A program made the translations under genes and the position numbers. Below the pieces are notes generated by a model. It was not told where the DNA came from and made no database searches. It worked only from the letters and a program-made list of their open reading frames with translations. Below are positions 38,387 to 47,166 of a DNA stretch of 64,000 nucleotides, piece after piece (positions within the stretch are counted from its first letter, which is position 1; every line of letters begins with the position of its first letter). This DNA is from an uncultured Desulfobulbaceae bacterium (GTDB taxonomy: Bacteria > Desulfobacterota > Desulfobulbia > Desulfobulbales > CALZHT01), in contig CALZHT010000031.1 in assembly GCA_945787445.1 (NCBI GenBank), positions 20,067 through 84,066 of the forward strand, given 5' to 3'.

Positions 38387-39007
38387 CTATTTTTCTCCCT
38401 CTTTTTTTAAGACCATTTCCACCGATTTATATCGTTTTTCCTTGGCCATTGTATAATATGCTTCTTTGATTGTTACTTTGTTTGGAGAAATGTCTTCAAC
38501 CTCACCTAAACGGCCGATCTTGGTTCCCTTCTTGATAATGTAGCCCTTGCCAACCGAATCCTGTACCATGGCAAAAGGTGCATTTTTTATAAAAACAATG
38601 GCAACAAGACGTAATTGCCCCGGTTCGAACCTTCTCATACCTGTAAGTACTTCATCGGCACCTTCCAGTTCAGCCTTAATGATTTCTTCTGAAATAAAGG
38701 GGAGGAATGGATCGTTCCTGCCTTCTCTTTGGTATTCAAAAGGTTCTTCATTAAAGAGCGTTGACAGATCAATTGATCCATCAGGTCTAAAAAAGGGTGA
38801 GGTTATTTTTTTATCTTCGATATCCGCTTCAATATTGGCAGTTGCCAGGCAAACTCCCCCCATCCAAAATGACAAGAGAAGACAAAGTATAATGGGGTAC
38901 AACCACAGAGACTTTTTCCCCAAAACTATTTGCTCCCCTTGGAAGCTCAGCGCCCCTGTGAGGATTACATTCCTATTTATTTTTCTGTTACTGATTTTGT
39001 TTTTCAT
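38387..39007 (-). CDS. pilP: Type IV pilus assembly lipoprotein-like PilP
   Basis: Inner-membrane component joining the PilN-PilO platform to the secretin. One hydrophobic segment (residues about 34-58) precedes a periplasmic region with YQREGRNDPFLPFISEEI near residue 88 and the beta-domain GQLRLVAIVFIKNAPFAMVQDSVGKGYIIKKGTKIG (shown in two runs) near 130-165, typical of PilP (LxLxGxxxxxxxxxAxVxxxxGxxxxVxxGxxxG). It overlaps the pilO end by 20 bases when begun at the ATG at 39007; an ATG four codons earlier is possible. A Cys at LATANIEAD's upstream WMGGVCLATA could be a weak lipobox. Confidence 0.85.
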   Translation of the reverse strand: MKNKISNRKINRNVILTGALSFQGEQIVLGKKSLWLYPIILCLLLSFWMGGVCLATANIEADIEDKKITSPFFRPDGSIDLSTLFNEEPFEYQREGRNDPFLPFISEEIIKAELEGADEVLTGMRRFEPGQLRLVAIVFIKNAPFAMVQDSVGKGYIIKKGTKIGRLGEVEDISPNKVTIKEAYYTMAKEKRYKSVEMVLKKEGEK

Positions 39008-39608
39008 CGCTCGGTTCAATAAATCTGTAAGTAACCAAATTAAATCTTGTTGAAAGGATCATCTCGTTTCCAGATCTTTTGGGTGCACCCATATTGATAT
39101 TTGAAACAGTGACAATTCTTGGGAGCTTGCTAATTTTATCAAGGAATACCCCAACATTATGGTATGGCCCTTCGATCTGGATATCTACGGGAATGCTCGC
39201 ATAAAAATCAACAGGAGTCTCGGCTTTGGGGTTGAATGATACAAAGTCTAAACCTGAATTCGTCCCTTCTGCAGATATGCTCGTTAAGAGTGAAGGAATC
39301 TCCTTTTTCTGCGGTAAAAATTCAGATGCTGCTTTAAATAGTTGTTCGACTTCATCTTTTTCGGCTTGGTATCTGGGCAGTTCTTTTGTCTGTGCTTCTA
39401 GCTTGGTTATTTCTGCATGCAATTTGCTAATAGTGCCTTTGAGATGCTTTATCTGTTTATGTTTAGGAGAAGCATAAAGCATCACAAATACAATAATTGG
39501 CAGCGCCACAGCGGCAATAAGGATACCTGTCTTTATTTTGATGTTGAGAGCGCTGTATTTAGTGTCGAGGAAAGTATCAAAAGCCTCGGTAACTTTTGCA
39601 AGACTCAT
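38988..39608 (-). CDS. pilO: Type IV pilus inner-membrane platform protein PilO
   Basis: 206 residues: short cytoplasmic N-terminus, one transmembrane helix (about 28-46, IKTGILIAAVALPIIVFVML), a coiled-coil (about 50-90, HLKGTISKLHAEITKLEAQT) and a ferredoxin-like periplasmic domain containing FVSFNPKAETPVDFYASIPV and the PilO phrase GPYHNVGVFLDKISKLPRIV near residue 150. PilO pairs with PilN to form the alignment complex between the motor and the secretin. It starts three bases after the pilN stop. Confidence 0.9.
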   Translation of the reverse strand: MSLAKVTEAFDTFLDTKYSALNIKIKTGILIAAVALPIIVFVMLYASPKHKQIKHLKGTISKLHAEITKLEAQTKELPRYQAEKDEVEQLFKAASEFLPQKKEIPSLLTSISAEGTNSGLDFVSFNPKAETPVDFYASIPVDIQIEGPYHNVGVFLDKISKLPRIVTVSNINMGAPKRSGNEMILSTRFNLVTYRFIEPSDEKQNQ

Positions 39609-39611
39609 ACA

Positions 39612-40202
39612 TTAGCCTTTCGAGCTTTTATTTTTTTCTGTTGTTTCTTCTTCTTGAGCCGGTTTTTTTATTGTTAGAGAAAGCGAAAAAGATTTGAGTT
39701 TTCTCCCTGCCACAGCAGTTTGTGAAGAATTGGCAAGTTCAGCAGCAGTAAATAATTCAGAATTGGTTAATTCTTTCATATATTGTGCAATAGTGGCATT
39801 ATCCAAGGCAACACCTGCTATTCTTAGTTTGTCTTGCGTCTGTGAAAGCGAATTTAACCAGAGACGGTTTGAAGGTGTTCTCTTGGCGATTTCATCAAGA
39901 ATTCTCACCGTTAATTGGGAATTCTTTTTAAGCAATTTTATGGCGTTAAGCTTAGCTTCGAGTACCTTCTTTTCTTTCTTTAAATCTTCAATAAGTTTTA
40001 AGGTGGGCTGAAAAGAAGCTTTTTTCTTTGTTAGAGTTGCCACCTGTGTGTTTAAGTCATTAATGGTGTTTTTAAGTATTAACGCATAGCCACCTATGCC
40101 GAGAGCAATAAGCAGCAGGGAAAAAATAAACACATAGATTTCCTGCTTGTGTCTCTGGCGCTTTTTAATTTGACGGATTGGTAAAAGATTTATTCGAATC
40201 AT
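39612..40202 (-). CDS. pilN: Type IV pilus inner-membrane platform protein PilN
   Basis: 196 residues. The N-terminus MIRINLLPIRQIKKRQRHKQ is the conserved PilN tail that docks into the groove of PilM; one transmembrane helix (about 21-44) and a coiled coil (about 48-85) follow, then a periplasmic ferredoxin-like domain (RLWLNSLSQTQDKLRIAGVA in the middle). The ATG at 40202 was chosen because it gives exactly this conserved N-terminus; an upstream frame start adds 16 unrelated residues that would overlap pilM. Ends in a charged Glu/Lys tail. Confidence 0.9.
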   Translation of the reverse strand: MIRINLLPIRQIKKRQRHKQEIYVFIFSLLLIALGIGGYALILKNTINDLNTQVATLTKKKASFQPTLKLIEDLKKEKKVLEAKLNAIKLLKKNSQLTVRILDEIAKRTPSNRLWLNSLSQTQDKLRIAGVALDNATIAQYMKELTNSELFTAAELANSSQTAVAGRKLKSFSLSLTIKKPAQEEETTEKNKSSKG

Positions 40203-40242
40203 AATGGCGGCAAGCCCTTGGTATTTCTGGGTTACAATGTTG

Positions 40243-41325
40243 TTATACAACCACCGGCCTAGTGGCTAAGCCGGTTGATAGAGCCATCTCAGGAGCTATA
40301 AAGTTAATATATTCTGAATCGATCTTTTTATCATTGAAGTTGGTATTGACGAAGGGGTTAAAAATTTCGGCAGGAATGCCGGTTTCTTTTTGAAAAAATT
40401 CGCAGAGTCCTTTTACCTTCGCGCCCCCCCCACTCAGTACAATTTTTGAAATAGGTTCATCGGGATAGTTTGATGAATAAAAATCCAAAGCTCTTTTGAT
40501 TTCCGTTGACCATTGAGCGCATGTGGCCATAAAAATATCTGCAAGTTCTTTCTTTTTATCGCCTGGAGGTGTTTGCCCAACCTTGATAGCTTCCGCTTCC
40601 TCAAAGCTTATATCAAATTTACTTTGAATCTGTTCCGTTAATAGCCTGCTGCCGAGGATTACGTCTCGTGCCAGAATGGAGCTGCCGCCTGTAATTATAT
40701 TGATGTTCATCTTGGAGGCGCCGATGTCAACCAGCGCAACATTGTCTTCAATACCGAAGTTTGCACCGTAGGCATTTTCAAGAGCAAAGGCATCCACATC
40801 AACAACTACTGTTTTAAGGCCTACGGATCTGAGCATGGTAAGGTAGCCATCAACTACATCCTTTTTGGCGGCAACGAGCATAACATCCGTACGGTCATTT
40901 TCTTCGGTGTTCGTTTTAAGATCTTGAAAATCAATATAAACATCGTCGATATCGAAGGGTATATATTGTTCCGCTTCAGATTGTATGTGAGATTCGAGTT
41001 CGGAGGCGCTCATGACCGCCAAGTTGATTTTTTTAACTATGACTGAATAGCCGGAAACGGAAATAGAAACTTTCTTCCCCTGAAGCTTCAGATTGCTGAC
41101 CAGTGCAGTAATTGATTGGGCCACCGCGTCAGGGTCTTGAAGGATACCGTCCTCTACGGCATTTTGGGGGAGTATGGTACTTCCAAGGCTTAAGAGTCGA
41201 TAGCCGCTCCCACTTTGGGCCAGCTCGCAGACCTTGATGGAATGCGAGCCGATATCTAGACCAATAGAAAGATTTTGGCTTTTGATAAAGGGTAAGGTTA
41301 TTTTGGGAAGCGTTAACCCTTTCAT
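40243..41325 (-). CDS. pilM: Type IV pilus assembly ATPase-like protein PilM
   Basis: 360-residue cytoplasmic actin/FtsA-fold protein. Phosphate-loop signatures are LSIGLDIGSHSIKVCEL near residue 19, NVALVDIGASKMNINII near 195 and the adenosine motif ISKIVLSGGGAKVKGL near 290; QIPFD-like YIPFDIDDVYIDFQ appears near 120. PilM binds ATP and the PilN tail and forms the cytoplasmic ring of the pilus machine. It is the first gene of the minus-strand operon pilMNOP-AMIN/TPR-secretin-lipoproteins. AGGA precedes the ATG. Confidence 0.93.
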   Translation of the reverse strand: MKGLTLPKITLPFIKSQNLSIGLDIGSHSIKVCELAQSGSGYRLLSLGSTILPQNAVEDGILQDPDAVAQSITALVSNLKLQGKKVSISVSGYSVIVKKINLAVMSASELESHIQSEAEQYIPFDIDDVYIDFQDLKTNTEENDRTDVMLVAAKKDVVDGYLTMLRSVGLKTVVVDVDAFALENAYGANFGIEDNVALVDIGASKMNINIITGGSSILARDVILGSRLLTEQIQSKFDISFEEAEAIKVGQTPPGDKKKELADIFMATCAQWSTEIKRALDFYSSNYPDEPISKIVLSGGGAKVKGLCEFFQKETGIPAEIFNPFVNTNFNDKKIDSEYINFIAPEMALSTGLATRPVVV

Positions 41326-42059
41326 ATTATTATGATCCTGTCACATCAATTATAAAGAGCCAGAGAAATAGCAAGGGCCTGTTTGTCTAAGGGCATAAAA
41401 TAATTATAGAAAACAAGAAAAATACAAGACATACAATAAAAAAATATTTTTTCCTTTAAAAAATACATCTACTATTGCATTAGACACACAAAAACAAGCT
41501 ATTGTCAAGCTTAAATTTAATACGAATTAGGAGGTATTTAATCAGAAACATTAAAAAAAATAGCCTCAGTGGGGGGCAATAACTATTCTCAACAGAAACT
41601 ATTTCACCCGAACTTTTTCCATATTTTGTGCCTTCATTTTCATTTCACCACCACATGTGGTGCAATTGCTGTTGGCAAGTAAGAAGGACTTATATATTAT
41701 ACTCCTATAACTTTTCCAAAGTGTATTCTTATACAACCTACTGGAAAGCATATATTCAGGTAGTTGATAAATTATTAAAGTACTTTTTGAATGGATACAC
41801 CTCTATTGTATAAGAAGCATGGATTTCTATAGCTCTCGGGGATGATTTATTGCTGAATGAAGCTTTGCTCTTCATTTGCGGTGGTGAATTAATGAAAATA
41901 TTTGCCCAACAAAGGTAAACTTTCTTGTTTTTTATAATGATTTGGATTACCTATTCTGAGATTATTATTATGAAAGCATTTCACCTGCACTGCCATCCTT
42001 ATAAAGGTTCTTGAGTAGTATTTATCTTTGTCTAATAATTATTCCGAGGAGTATTACTT
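41326..42059. other. 734-base divergent gap between pilM and lepB
   Basis: Should hold promoters of the pilus operon and of lepB. A perfect 14-base palindrome CACCACATGTGGTG lies at 41649-41662 and may be a regulator site. A 61-codon plus-strand frame (41628-41813) has no ribosome binding site and an improbable composition. No RNA family recognised. Confidence 0.4.
41649..41662. promoter_or_regulatory. 14-base perfect palindrome, possible regulator binding site
   Basis: CACCACATGTGGTG is its own complement. It lies 324 bases ahead of pilM and 398 ahead of lepB. No regulator is known to me for this exact sequence; the call rests on symmetry alone. Confidence 0.3.
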
Positions 42060-42689
42060 TTGACTGACGAAGTGAATAAAATACGTCGAAAATCTGTTTT
42101 TCGCGAGTACGTTGAAGCTATTCTTATTGCGTTATTGTTGGCTTTGTTTATTAGAACTTTTGTTGTCCAGGCGTTTAAAATTCCATCCGGTTCAATGATT
42201 CCAACTTTGTTGGTTGGGGATCATATCCTTGTCAATAAATTTATTTATGGCATAAAAAATCCTATCACAGGATCAACATGGATTTCAATTGAAAAACCAG
42301 AGCGAGGCGACATTGTTGTTTTTAAATACCCTGTAAATCCAAAACAGGATTTTATTAATCGGGTGATTGGAGTTCCTGGTGATACTATAAAGATTGTTAA
42401 CAAAAAGGTATATATAAACAATAAGTTATTTGATGTCGACGGGGCAGTTAATCTTGATGCTAAAGTCATTCCTGGAAACCTTCAACCTCGTGATAATTTT
42501 GGTCCGGTCGTTGTCCCGGAGGACTCTCTTTTCGTCATGGGAGACAATAGAGACAACAGCCATGACAGCAGATTCTGGAGCTTTGTAAAATTTAAAGAAG
42601 TTAAGGGAGAGGCGTTTATGATTTATTGGTCCTGGAACCGGGAGGATTTTTCTGTACGATGGGAGCGCCTTAGCGATATAATCCACTGA
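42060..42689 (+). CDS. lepB: Signal peptidase I (catalytic lysine replaced by asparagine)
   Basis: 209-residue membrane protease that removes signal peptides on the outer face of the inner membrane. One N-terminal transmembrane helix (about 16-33) leads into box B, FKIPSGSMIPTLLVGD, with nucleophile Ser45. Box C/D reads FKYPVNPKQDFINRVIGVPGD, and box E MGDNRDNSHDSRFW near residue 160. In family S26 the residue before RxxGxPGD is the general-base lysine (YIKRAVGLPGD in E. coli); here it is Asn100 (AAT at 42357-42359). GAGGAG precedes a TTG start by eight bases. The gene is otherwise intact and of normal length for Gram-negative short forms. Confidence 0.9.
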   Translation: MTDEVNKIRRKSVFREYVEAILIALLLALFIRTFVVQAFKIPSGSMIPTLLVGDHILVNKFIYGIKNPITGSTWISIEKPERGDIVVFKYPVNPKQDFINRVIGVPGDTIKIVNKKVYINNKLFDVDGAVNLDAKVIPGNLQPRDNFGPVVVPEDSLFVMGDNRDNSHDSRFWSFVKFKEVKGEAFMIYWSWNREDFSVRWERLSDIIH

Positions 42690-42708
42690 GGAAATCCGGG
42701 AGTCTTTA

Positions 42709-42911
42709 TTTGATGTAATCGTAAAAATACGATTTGTCTGCTACGCGGACGCGTTGACCACCTTTATTTTTTGCGATGAAACGGGCGATGCGTTAAGCCG
42801 GGACTTCTTACAATAGTATTGCCAGTTCATCGATATATGAGGTTATAACTACTTGAAATTACATGGCACGTTAACCGCTTTCTCGAATTTTTGCGGGATT
42901 ATCTTACTTGA
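42709..42911 (+). repeat. Dispersed repeat family 1, copy 4 (interrupted)
   Basis: Starts with the hairpin GATGTAATCGTAAAAATACGATTT, then about 90 unrelated bases, then the rest of the element from CATCGATATATG through the unchanged core GAAATTACATGGCACGTTAA and the TTTTTGCGGGAT tail. Lies between lepB and pyrB. Confidence 0.75.
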
Positions 42912-42928
42912 TTTTTCCCAGGATGAAG

Positions 42929-43008
42929 TTTTAATTAGTTCCATCCGGAAAGTCGAAGACTTTAATGATGCTGGAACAAGTTGTTTCCAATTCGGAAACT
43001 AATTAAAA
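42929..43008 (+). promoter_or_regulatory. Long-armed hairpin directly upstream of pyrB
   Basis: TTTTAATTAGTTCC (42929-42942) is complementary to GGAAACTAATTAAAA (42994-43008) apart from one bulged base, with a loop of about 51 bases. The second arm ends eight bases before the pyrB ATG and is followed by an A run. No Shine-Dalgarno sequence is visible for pyrB. The structure could control pyrBC expression, but no pyrimidine-specific motif is recognised. Confidence 0.4.
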
Positions 43009-43015
43009 AATTGTT

Positions 43016-43948
43016 ATGGCCTCAGTACATCATTTTGACCACAATCATATACTAAGTCTGCAGGATTTGTCTCGTGAAGATATTCACTTGATTCTGCAAT
43101 CGGCTGAATCTTTCAAAGAGATATCTTCACGATCCATTAAAAAAGTCCCAACCCTCAGGGGCAAAACGGTAATTAACCTTTTTTTTGAGCCCAGTACCAG
43201 AACTCGTCTTTCATTTGAAATTGCCGCCAAGAGAATGAGTGCGGATACCTTTAATTTTTCCGCCTCCACTAGCAGCGCAGTCAAGGGAGAATCCCTTGTC
43301 GACACGGCAAGAAATTTGATGGCAATGCATCCAGATGTCATTGTTATACGGCACGCCCACTCGGGAACTCCTTATTTGTTGACCAAACATATAAAAGCAT
43401 CTGTTATAAATGCCGGTGACGGCACCCATGAACACCCAAGCCAGGGTCTCTTGGATCTCATGACTGTCAAGCAAAGAAAAGGAAGAATCGAAGGATTAAA
43501 AGTAGCGATTGTCGGCGACATTGCTCACAGCAGAGTGGCGCATTCCAATATTGTTGGTTTTTCAAAAATGGGCGCCAATGTTTTGGTGGGAGGGCCCGCG
43601 ACTTTGATACCGTCAGGCATTGAAAAATTGGGGGCAAAAGTTGGTAAAACCATTGATGCTACCATTGTTGATGCGGATGTGGTAATGGTCTTGCGAATCC
43701 AGAAAGAGCGGCAAAGAGATCCATTAATTCCTTCATTCCGGGAATATGCAAATCAGTTTGGGATTAATAAGAAAGTTCTTACCGCTGCGAAACCTGACGT
43801 ATTGGTCATGCATCCTGGCCCCATTAATAGGGGGGTCGAGTTGGACCCAGATGTTGCAGACAGCCCAAGGAGCGCGATCTTAGACCAGGTATCAAACGGT
43901 GTGGCCGTCAGAATGGCCTTGCTCTATTTGATAATGGGAGGCGACTGA
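43016..43948 (+). CDS. pyrB: Aspartate carbamoyltransferase catalytic chain
   Basis: Second step of pyrimidine synthesis: carbamoyl phosphate plus aspartate gives carbamoyl aspartate. The carbamoyl-phosphate loop is [19 protein letters not shown] near residue 57; [35 protein letters not shown] near residue 138 and the aspartate-binding [18 protein letters not shown] near 265 are intact. 310 residues is normal for PyrB. There is no pyrI gene next to it; instead pyrC overlaps its stop by one base (TGATG), the common pyrBC operon of non-enteric bacteria. Confidence 0.97.
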   Translation: MASVHHFDHNHILSLQDLSREDIHLILQSAESFKEISSRSIKKVPTLRGKTVINLFFEPSTRTRLSFEIAAKRMSADTFNFSASTSSAVKGESLVDTARNLMAMHPDVIVIRHAHSGTPYLLTKHIKASVINAGDGTHEHPSQGLLDLMTVKQRKGRIEGLKVAIVGDIAHSRVAHSNIVGFSKMGANVLVGGPATLIPSGIEKLGAKVGKTIDATIVDADVVMVLRIQKERQRDPLIPSFREYANQFGINKKVLTAAKPDVLVMHPGPINRGVELDPDVADSPRSAILDQVSNGVAVRMALLYLIMGGD

Positions 43949-45246
43949 TGGCTGCCAGATCAGAGTTGCTGTTGAAAAACGGCAGGATCATTGATCCGGT
44001 TAATGGCATTGATGAGCAGGGGCACCTTCTCCTTGCAAAAGGAAAAATAGCAGGACTTTTTTTAAAAGGGAAAAAAGCCCCGCCTCCAAGCCAGAACCGA
44101 CGGGAAATCGAACTTGCCGGAAAATGGATTTTTCCCGGATTTATAGATATGCATGTTCATCTCCGCGAGCCTGGAGAAGAATATAAGGAAACCATTGATA
44201 GCGGCACCAAGGCGGCAGCAGCCGGAGGATTCACCGCCGTGGCCTGCATGCCGAACACTGAACCGGTTAACGACTCGGAAACCGTCACTTCCTATATCCT
44301 GGAAAAGGCCAGGGAAGCCAAAGCAAGAGTCTATCCAGTGGGCTCAATCAGTAAGGGAAGCCATGGTGAAAAGTTGGCGGATTATGGTGAAATGAAGAAG
44401 GCCGGAGTTGTGGGCCTTTCAGATGATGGTCGTCCTGTCACCAACAGCCAACTCATGCGAAGAGCATTGGAATACAGTAGCAATTTTGAGCTGTTGATTA
44501 TCTCCCATTCTGAAGAGATTTCTTTGAGTCAAAATGGAGTTATGAATGAAGGCTATGTTTCTACCAAGCTTGGCTTGCGAGGGATTCCCAAAGCTGCGGA
44601 AGAAATTATGATATACCGTGATCTGTCCCTGGCTGAATATACAGGGAATCCCATCCATATAGCTCATATTAGCACGAAGGAATCCGTAAGCCTTATTCGT
44701 CGTGCAAAGGAAAGGGGCTGCCTCGTCACAGCAGAGACGGCCCCCCATTATTTCACCTTAACAGAAGAGGCGATCGATCAATACAATACCCTGGCCAAAA
44801 TGAATCCACCCCTGCGGACAGAAGATGATGTTGCAGCTATTCAACAGGGGCTTAAGGACGGCACAATAGATGTAATTGCAACTGACCATGCCCCGCACAG
44901 TGTTTTGGAAAAAGAACAGGAGTTTGATATTGCCGCAAATGGCATTATCGGTCTTGAGACCGCTGTTCCGTTAACACTTTCTCTGGTCAGGGGAAATATC
45001 ATTTCTGCTCAGAGAATGGCAGGGCTTTTATCCAGCAATCCGGCCCGGATCCTTGGCGTGCAGGGTGGCTCTTTGCAAATTGGCAGAGTGGCAGATGTTA
45101 CAGTTGTGGATCCTGAGCGAGAATTTGTCTTTTCTGCAGATGAGGTTGTTTCAAAAAGTAAAAATTCTCCTTTTTTGGGCAGGAAATTACTCGGCAAGGC
45201 GGTGCTCACCGTATTAGAAGGGAAAATAACCTTTAAGGATTTGTGA
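43948..45246 (+). CDS. pyrC: Dihydroorotase
   Basis: Third step of pyrimidine synthesis: closes carbamoyl aspartate to dihydroorotate. Class I dihydroorotase of 432 residues with zinc ligands in DMHVHLREPGEEYKETI near residue 69, the His of LLIISHSEEI near 185, HIAHISTKESV near 236 and ATDHAPHS near 311. The translation start overlaps pyrB, so the two are made together. The C-terminal beta sandwich (VADVTVVDPEREF) is complete. No further pyr genes follow. Confidence 0.96.
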   Translation: MAARSELLLKNGRIIDPVNGIDEQGHLLLAKGKIAGLFLKGKKAPPPSQNRREIELAGKWIFPGFIDMHVHLREPGEEYKETIDSGTKAAAAGGFTAVACMPNTEPVNDSETVTSYILEKAREAKARVYPVGSISKGSHGEKLADYGEMKKAGVVGLSDDGRPVTNSQLMRRALEYSSNFELLIISHSEEISLSQNGVMNEGYVSTKLGLRGIPKAAEEIMIYRDLSLAEYTGNPIHIAHISTKESVSLIRRAKERGCLVTAETAPHYFTLTEEAIDQYNTLAKMNPPLRTEDDVAAIQQGLKDGTIDVIATDHAPHSVLEKEQEFDIAANGIIGLETAVPLTLSLVRGNIISAQRMAGLLSSNPARILGVQGGSLQIGRVADVTVVDPEREFVFSADEVVSKSKNSPFLGRKLLGKAVLTVLEGKITFKDL

Positions 45247-45375
45247 TCACCTCATAACCTTCCTTTCCCATAGGGATATGCGCTCAAGATCCTACCGGAG
45301 GAAGCATCAGAGGCGTAGCCAACCAAGTGGGTCTCAGTGCAACTTCGGATCAGATACTTCTCCCTCAATTGAGGT

Positions 45376-46857
45376 TTAGCCTTTGGTATCAAGTAGACTT
45401 CCCAGCATCTCATCTGCCGTTTGGATTACTTTCAGATTCGCCTGATAAAATCTTTTACTGATCATAAGATTGGGTATTTCTTCGGCCAGCTCCACATTGG
45501 AAATTTCCAGGGCATTGGGGACGATGCCGCCCAAGGCATTGGATCCAGGCGCGCCTGAGAGAGGAGGACCGGAATCGGTTGTTTCACTGAAAAGATTCCC
45601 CCCTTCCAAGAAAAGACCGGTGGGATTGTTGAAGGTAGCCAGCGAAACTTGCGCCTTTTTTGCCACCTGACCATTGGAGTAATGGCCGGTGACTACCCCA
45701 TCGGTACCAACGGAGATCGACTGCAGGTAACCGGCGGCAAAGCCGTCCTGATCCTGAAAGGTTGTGGTGGAGCTGTTGGCATACTGGGTCGATGCCTGCG
45801 CCCCTGGTATAAAACTTGTACCCTGGCCACTGTAACGGGCCCCCAAGCTTAATTCTATGGCATGATTAACGGTATCTCCTGTAAAGTTTAAGGCGAAGCT
45901 GTAATTCGAATCTGCACCCCCTAAAACAATACGATTAGCAGTAAGCGCGGGGTCCACTTGCCCATCCGGCGGCACATTATAGGCGGAAATATTCTGGATC
46001 TCACCGGAGTTATTAAAATTAATTGTGCCGTACATCAGGGCTCCTGCTCCCTTATGATCAGATGCAGTGTAGCGATCTAGGGGCGCATAGGATGCTTGTT
46101 GATTTGTAGCAATGTTCCGATGATCCTCAAGAGGATTCGAGGTCACAAGAAATTCCCACTCATTGTTATTGGTGGTTCTGTCAAAATAGACAGTGATATC
46201 ATGACTTGCGCCTTGAGAATCATATATTTTTATAGCGCTTGCATATTCATAGTTTGTTGAATCGATGGGGCCGGTGGGATTGGTTCCCGTGGCATTTCTA
46301 CCGTCCCATGCGTCAACCAGGCTAATATCGGTATTTTCATTACCTTTTCGCGAATCAACGTTTACATTCATCTCGATCCGCTGGGTGGCGACCGGAGCGG
46401 TGCTATTGCCCATATTGATGTCACCGATAGCACCCTGGCGTTCACCGGTTGTGGGATCAATGGTCCAGCCCTGGACATAATATCCGGCCGGATTTACAAG
46501 ATATCCTTCCTGATTGAATTGGAATCCGCCGGAACGCGTATATTTATCAGCTTGGGCGCTTCCCGGTTGCCTCAGCATAAAGAAGCCTTGTCCGCCAATG
46601 CCCATATCAGTCGGGTTGGGCGTACTCTCAAAAGAGCCTTGCGAAAAGATATTGTCAATCGTACTCACATTCACGCCACGGCCAATCTGAGCGGAACCAG
46701 CAGCGGTTGATACGGATTGGGTAGGCCCGTCTTGCAGGGTAACCCGACCTGCTTTGAAGCCGGGAGTGTTGATATTGGCCACATTATTGGCAGTGGATTC
46801 CACTTTTCTCGAAAAACTAAAAAGACCTGATAGTGCTGAATAGATGCCATTAATCAT
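45376..46857 (-). CDS. flgE: Flagellar hook protein FlgE
   Basis: 493-residue building block of the flagellar hook, exported through the flagellar secretion channel. The N-terminal D0 helix (INGIYSALSGLFSFSRKVES), the FlgE/FlgG signature ANNVANINTPGFKAGRVTLQ near residue 24, the Gly-rich GIGGQGFFMLR near 86 and the C-terminal ELAEEIPNLMISKRFYQANL plus LKVIQTADEMLGSLL are all typical. AAGGAG precedes the ATG. No other flagellar gene is nearby, which is unusual because flgE normally follows flgD in a large operon. Its upstream region is made of a partial family 2 repeat and a heptamer tandem repeat. Confidence 0.92.
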   Translation of the reverse strand: MINGIYSALSGLFSFSRKVESTANNVANINTPGFKAGRVTLQDGPTQSVSTAAGSAQIGRGVNVSTIDNIFSQGSFESTPNPTDMGIGGQGFFMLRQPGSAQADKYTRSGGFQFNQEGYLVNPAGYYVQGWTIDPTTGERQGAIGDINMGNSTAPVATQRIEMNVNVDSRKGNENTDISLVDAWDGRNATGTNPTGPIDSTNYEYASAIKIYDSQGASHDITVYFDRTTNNNEWEFLVTSNPLEDHRNIATNQQASYAPLDRYTASDHKGAGALMYGTINFNNSGEIQNISAYNVPPDGQVDPALTANRIVLGGADSNYSFALNFTGDTVNHAIELSLGARYSGQGTSFIPGAQASTQYANSSTTTFQDQDGFAAGYLQSISVGTDGVVTGHYSNGQVAKKAQVSLATFNNPTGLFLEGGNLFSETTDSGPPLSGAPGSNALGGIVPNALEISNVELAEEIPNLMISKRFYQANLKVIQTADEMLGSLLDTKG

Positions 46858-46872
46858 GTGGTCACTCTCCTT

Positions 46873-46961
46873 TATCAGATAAGGATAATCGAATTCGTTT
46901 GCTTCGCGTTTATGCCCTTAAGGGTGCATTCGGACCACTGACGAACGCTCACGGATTCAGG
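46873..46961 (-). repeat. Dispersed repeat family 2, partial copy C
   Basis: Read on the minus strand it starts CCTGAATCCGTGAGCGTTCG and runs to GATTATCCTTATCTGAT, the same order as copies A and B, with an extra 16 bases around the palindrome CCCTTAAGGG. The right half of the element is missing; the similarity fades into the flgE ribosome binding site. Confidence 0.8.
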
Positions 46962-47039
46962 TGAAATTCACTGAAAAATTGTAAACCACCATTTATAATT
47001 ATACTTATCGGAACCTTGCGAAACAAATTAAATCTTTAA

Positions 47040-47136
47040 GGCAGAAGGCAGAAGGCAGAAGGCAGAAGGCAGAAGGCAGAAGGCAGAAGGCAGAAGGCAG
47101 AAGGCAGAAGGCAGAAGGCAGAAGGCAGAAGGCAGA
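47040..47136 (+). repeat. Tandem heptamer repeat, about 13.9 copies of GGCAGAA
   Basis: Ninety-seven bases of uninterrupted seven-base units with no mismatch. It lies between the topA stop (47167) and the flgE start, about 180 bases upstream of flgE. Perfect homogeneity suggests recent expansion and length instability. Confidence 0.97.
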
Positions 47137-47166
47137 CTTGATGACCGGCTATTGGGGCGGGAGGGG

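Noticed and set aside
41628..41813. 61-codon open frame upstream of lepB
   Set aside because: No ribosome binding site, unusual Tyr/Trp/His/Cys-rich composition and no support from context.
46981..47166. CRISPR array at the heptamer repeat
   Set aside because: Units are seven bases without spacers, so it is a simple tandem repeat.
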